A stretch of DNA of 7,464 bases, taken from positions 1 to 7,464 of the forward strand of contig CAAFQT010000010.1 of assembly GCA_900765185.1 (NCBI GenBank). The letters are read 5' to 3'. Shown here piece by piece: positions 5,119 through 7,464 of this stretch (position 1 is its first letter; every line of letters begins with the position of its first letter). The position numbers were made by a program, and so were the translations under genes. Below the pieces are notes generated by a model that searched no databases, was not told the origin of the DNA, and saw nothing but the letters and a program-made list of their open reading frames with translations. This stretch comes from an uncultured Collinsella sp. (lineage in GTDB: Bacteria; Actinomycetota; Coriobacteriia; Coriobacteriales; Coriobacteriaceae).

Positions 5119-6546
5119 ATGAAAAACTTTATGGACGATCAGGATTTCCTGCTGAGCACCAAGACCGGCGAGGAGCTGTTCCACAACTTTGCCAAGGGCA
5201 TGCCCATCGTCGACTACCACTGCCACATTTCCCCCAAGGAGATCTGGGAGGACAAGCGTTTCGAGAACATCACCGAGGTTTGGCTGGGCGGCGACCACTA
5301 CAAGTGGCGCCTGATGCGCGCCAACGGCGTCGACGAGCGTTTTATCACTGGCGATGCCCCTGCTCGCGAGAAGTTCCAAAAGTGGGCCGAGACCCTGGGT
5401 CGCTGCGTTGGCAACCCCGTCTTTGAGTGGAGCCACCTGGAGCTTAAGCGCTACTTTGGCTACGAGGGCGTCCTCAACGGCAAGACCGCCCAGGAGGTCT
5501 GGGACCTTGCCAACGCCAAGCTCGCCGAGGCCAGCTTTACCTGCCGCAACCTAATCAAGCAGTCCAACGTCCGCATGATCTGCACTACCGACGACCCCGC
5601 CGACAGCTTTGAGTGGCACAAGAAGATTGCTGCCGATGACAGTTTTGACGTTCAGGTCGTTCCCGCCATGCGTCCCGACGCCGCCCTGCGTATCGAGCGT
5701 GGCCAGGAGTTCGCCGACTACTGCAAGCGCCTTTCCGAGGTTGCCGGCGTCGAGGTCAGCGACTTCGAGGGCATGAAGGCCGCCATCTCCAAGCGCTACG
5801 ATGTCGCCCACGAGCTGGGCTGCCGCGCTTCCGACCACGCACTCGACTACGTTATGTACGTTCCGGCCACCGCTGACGAGATCGAGGCCATCTTTGCCAA
5901 GGGCCTTGCCGCCGAGCCGCTTACCGAGGACGAGGTCCTCAAGTACAAGACGGCCTTTATGCAGTTCGTCGCCGGCGAGTATGTCCGCCTTGGCTGGGCC
6001 ATGCAGCTGCACTTTGGCTGCAAGCGTGACAACAACCGCGCTATGTTCGCCAAACTCGGTCCCGACACCGGCTACGATTGCATCTCCAACTACACGCCGT
6101 CCGACCAGCTGGCCGATTTCCTCAACTCCATCCAGGAGTCCACGGGTCTGCCCAAGACCATTCTGTACAGCCTGAACCCCATCGACAACACCATGATCGA
6201 TACCGTGATGGGCTGCTTCCAGGAGGCTCCGACCGCAGGCAAGATCCAGAACGGTTCCGCCTGGTGGTTCAACGACAACGAGGTCGGTATGCGCGAGCAG
6301 CTCACGGCTCTGGCCAACGAGGGCGTCCTGGGCAACTTTGTCGGCATGCTCACCGACTCTCGCTCCTTTCTGTCCTATCCGCGCCACGAGTATTTCCGTC
6401 GCGTGCTGTGCAGCGTGATCGGCGAGTGGGTTGAGCAGGGCAAGTATCCGGCCGACATGGAGCTGCTGGGCACCATCGTGCGCGATATCAGCTACAACAA
6501 CGCGGTCCGCTACTTTGGCTTTGACCTGGATACCGTCGAGGCCTAA
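5119..6546 (+). CDS. uxaC: Uronate isomerase (glucuronate/galacturonate isomerase)
   Basis: This 475-residue enzyme of the amidohydrolase-like superfamily interconverts D-glucuronate with D-fructuronate and D-galacturonate with D-tagaturonate, the first step of cytosolic hexuronate breakdown. The N-terminal motif VDYHCHISP (residues 31-39, His34 and His36) is the family metal/active-site HxH. Later family blocks include WWFNDNE and LTDSRSFLSYPRHEYFRR near the C-terminus. Length agrees with E. coli UxaC (about 470). The frame is open upstream to an ATG at 4975, but that would put coding sequence through both operators and the promoter. The ATG at 5119 has AAAGGGG (5105-5111) 7 bp before it and gives the normal N-terminus. 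The gene is followed 96 bp later by uxaB, with a hairpin between them. Regulation is probably by the upstream LacI-type protein. Confidence 0.96.
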   Translation: MKNFMDDQDFLLSTKTGEELFHNFAKGMPIVDYHCHISPKEIWEDKRFENITEVWLGGDHYKWRLMRANGVDERFITGDAPAREKFQKWAETLGRCVGNPVFEWSHLELKRYFGYEGVLNGKTAQEVWDLANAKLAEASFTCRNLIKQSNVRMICTTDDPADSFEWHKKIAADDSFDVQVVPAMRPDAALRIERGQEFADYCKRLSEVAGVEVSDFEGMKAAISKRYDVAHELGCRASDHALDYVMYVPATADEIEAIFAKGLAAEPLTEDEVLKYKTAFMQFVAGEYVRLGWAMQLHFGCKRDNNRAMFAKLGPDTGYDCISNYTPSDQLADFLNSIQESTGLPKTILYSLNPIDNTMIDTVMGCFQEAPTAGKIQNGSAWWFNDNEVGMREQLTALANEGVLGNFVGMLTDSRSFLSYPRHEYFRRVLCSVIGEWVEQGKYPADMELLGTIVRDISYNNAVRYFGFDLDTVEA

Positions 6547-6570
6547 ACCCGCATCGAATCACACCGAACT

Positions 6571-6606
6571 CGGGAGCGCCGTTGCCACACGCGGCGCCCC
6601 CGTTTT
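6571..6606 (+). terminator. Terminator-like hairpin between uxaC and uxaB
   Basis: CGGGAGCGCCG (6571-6581) pairs with CGGCGCCCCCG (6592-6602) with one A-C mismatch and a 10-base loop, followed by TTTT (6603-6606). The short T-run and mismatch suggest partial rather than full termination. It could lower uxaB expression relative to uxaC or protect the uxaC mRNA 3' end. No convincing new promoter is seen before uxaB. Confidence 0.6.
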
Positions 6607-6642
6607 GCCTGCACGCTAACAGCAATCTAAGGAGAGACATCG

Positions 6643-7464
6643 ATGGAGAACATCAGCTACGAGACGCTCGAGAAGATCGGCTACAAGGGCTACCTGCTGC
6701 CCAAGGACGCGCCCGAGAAGGTTCTGCAATTTGGCGAGGGCAATTTCCTGCGCGCCTTCGTCGACCGCTTCTTTGACATGGGCAACGAGGCGACCGGCTG
6801 GAATGGCAAGGTTGTCATGGTGCAGCCCATCAGCGGCGCCTTTGGCTTTGCCGACGGCATCAATGCCCAGGACGACCTGTACACCGTGCTGGTGCGCGGC
6901 AAGGAGAACGGCAACACGGTTGACGAGTCCCGCGTGATCAGTGCCTGCAGCCGCTGCCTCAATCCGTATCGCGAGGACGACTACCGCGCCATGATGGAGG
7001 TTGCCGTCTCCGACGACCTGGAGATCATCGTCTCCAACACCACCGAGGCCGGTATCGCCTACGACCCGTCCTGCAAGGCCGACGACATGCCGCCCGCGAG
7101 CTTCCCCGCCAAGCTTGCCCAGGTGCTCCACACCCGCTGGGCTGCCGGCAAGCCGGGCGTCATCGTGCTCGCCTGCGAGCTTATCGATCACAACGGCGAG
7201 GAGCTGCTGCGCATCATGAACCAGTACGTGAGCGACTGGGGCTGGGAGGACGAGTTTGCGCAGTGGATGGCCAACGACTGCACCGTCTGCACCACGCTCG
7301 TCGACACTATCGTCCCCGGCCGCATCCGCGACCCCAAGGAGGCCGCTGCCGTGGCCGAGCGCCTGGGCTACGAGGATCCCTTCCTGGCCGTGCGCGAGCC
7401 CTTCCAGATGTGGGGCATCCAGGGCGACGAGTCGCTTGCCGAGAAGCTTCCCTTCGTAAAGGCC
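6643..7464 (+). CDS. uxaB: Tagaturonate reductase (altronate oxidoreductase), 5' part, cut by window end
   Basis: 274 codons are present, still open at the last base; E. coli UxaB is about 480 residues, so over half is seen. This polyol/mannitol-dehydrogenase-type enzyme reduces D-tagaturonate to D-altronate with NADH, the step after UxaC in galacturonate use. The N-terminal nucleotide-binding signature is KVLQFGEGNFLRAFVD (residues 26-41). SNTTEAGIAYDP (about 129-140), an ACELIDHNG block, and CTTLVDTIVPGR follow in UxaB order. QFGEGNFLRAFVD distinguishes it from fructuronate reductase UxuB, which has a HLGFGAFHRAH-type motif. The ribosome site AAGGAGA (6629-6635) is 7 bp before the ATG. It probably shares the uxaC transcript; dehydration of altronate would require a gene outside this window. 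Confidence 0.92.
   Translation, partial: MENISYETLEKIGYKGYLLPKDAPEKVLQFGEGNFLRAFVDRFFDMGNEATGWNGKVVMVQPISGAFGFADGINAQDDLYTVLVRGKENGNTVDESRVISACSRCLNPYREDDYRAMMEVAVSDDLEIIVSNTTEAGIAYDPSCKADDMPPASFPAKLAQVLHTRWAAGKPGVIVLACELIDHNGEELLRIMNQYVSDWGWEDEFAQWMANDCTVCTTLVDTIVPGRIRDPKEAAAVAERLGYEDPFLAVREPFQMWGIQGDESLAEKLPFVKA

Noticed and set aside
5551..6387. 278-codon open frame on the minus strand opposite uxaC
   Set aside because: Antisense shadow of a well-identified gene, with the same bias-driven composition and no known domain.

Overview
The window most likely comes from a GC-rich gut actinobacterium of the Coriobacteriia, probably Collinsella or a close relative. This is inferred from gene order, GC-rich third codon positions, tandem feoA genes before feoB, a DtxR/IdeR-type iron box (a regulator family typical of Actinomycetota) and a gut-type hexuronate locus. 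No rRNA or other marker gene confirms it. All recognised genes lie on the + strand.

Region 1 (about 1-3490) is a ferrous iron uptake locus. A perfect 14-bp inverted repeat (8-21/48-61) precedes two small FeoA genes (104-346, 386-607). A 123-bp gap follows, holding a palindrome that matches the DtxR/IdeR iron box at 15 of 19 positions (639-657). Next come a full-length FeoB permease (731-3058) and a strong terminator. A 66-residue FeoB-associated Cys-rich membrane protein (3234-3434) then sits in what looks like its own small transcription unit with its own terminator. FeoB is the GTP-regulated Fe(II) channel, the FeoA proteins are its cytosolic SH3-like partners, and the Cys-rich protein is probably an accessory.

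Region 2 (about 3490-7464) is a hexuronate catabolism locus. It has a LacI-family regulator (3579-4658), a 460-bp regulatory gap, uronate isomerase uxaC (5119-6546) and the first 274 codons of tagaturonate reductase uxaB, cut by the window end (6643-7464). UxaC and UxaB together convert D-galacturonate to D-altronate by way of D-tagaturonate.

The 460-bp gap is the most structured non-coding stretch. It holds a 199-bp element bounded by perfect 29-bp inverted repeats (4684-4712/4854-4882), with a very strong terminator hairpin inside it. Further on, two near-identical palindromes built on GTGAACGTTCAC (5013-5028, 5053-5064) bracket a plausible uxaC promoter. They are the obvious candidate operators for the LacI-type regulator next door. 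The 199-bp element could be a MITE-like repeat, an invertible segment or a structured transcript end. No known defence, CRISPR or toxin system is visible.
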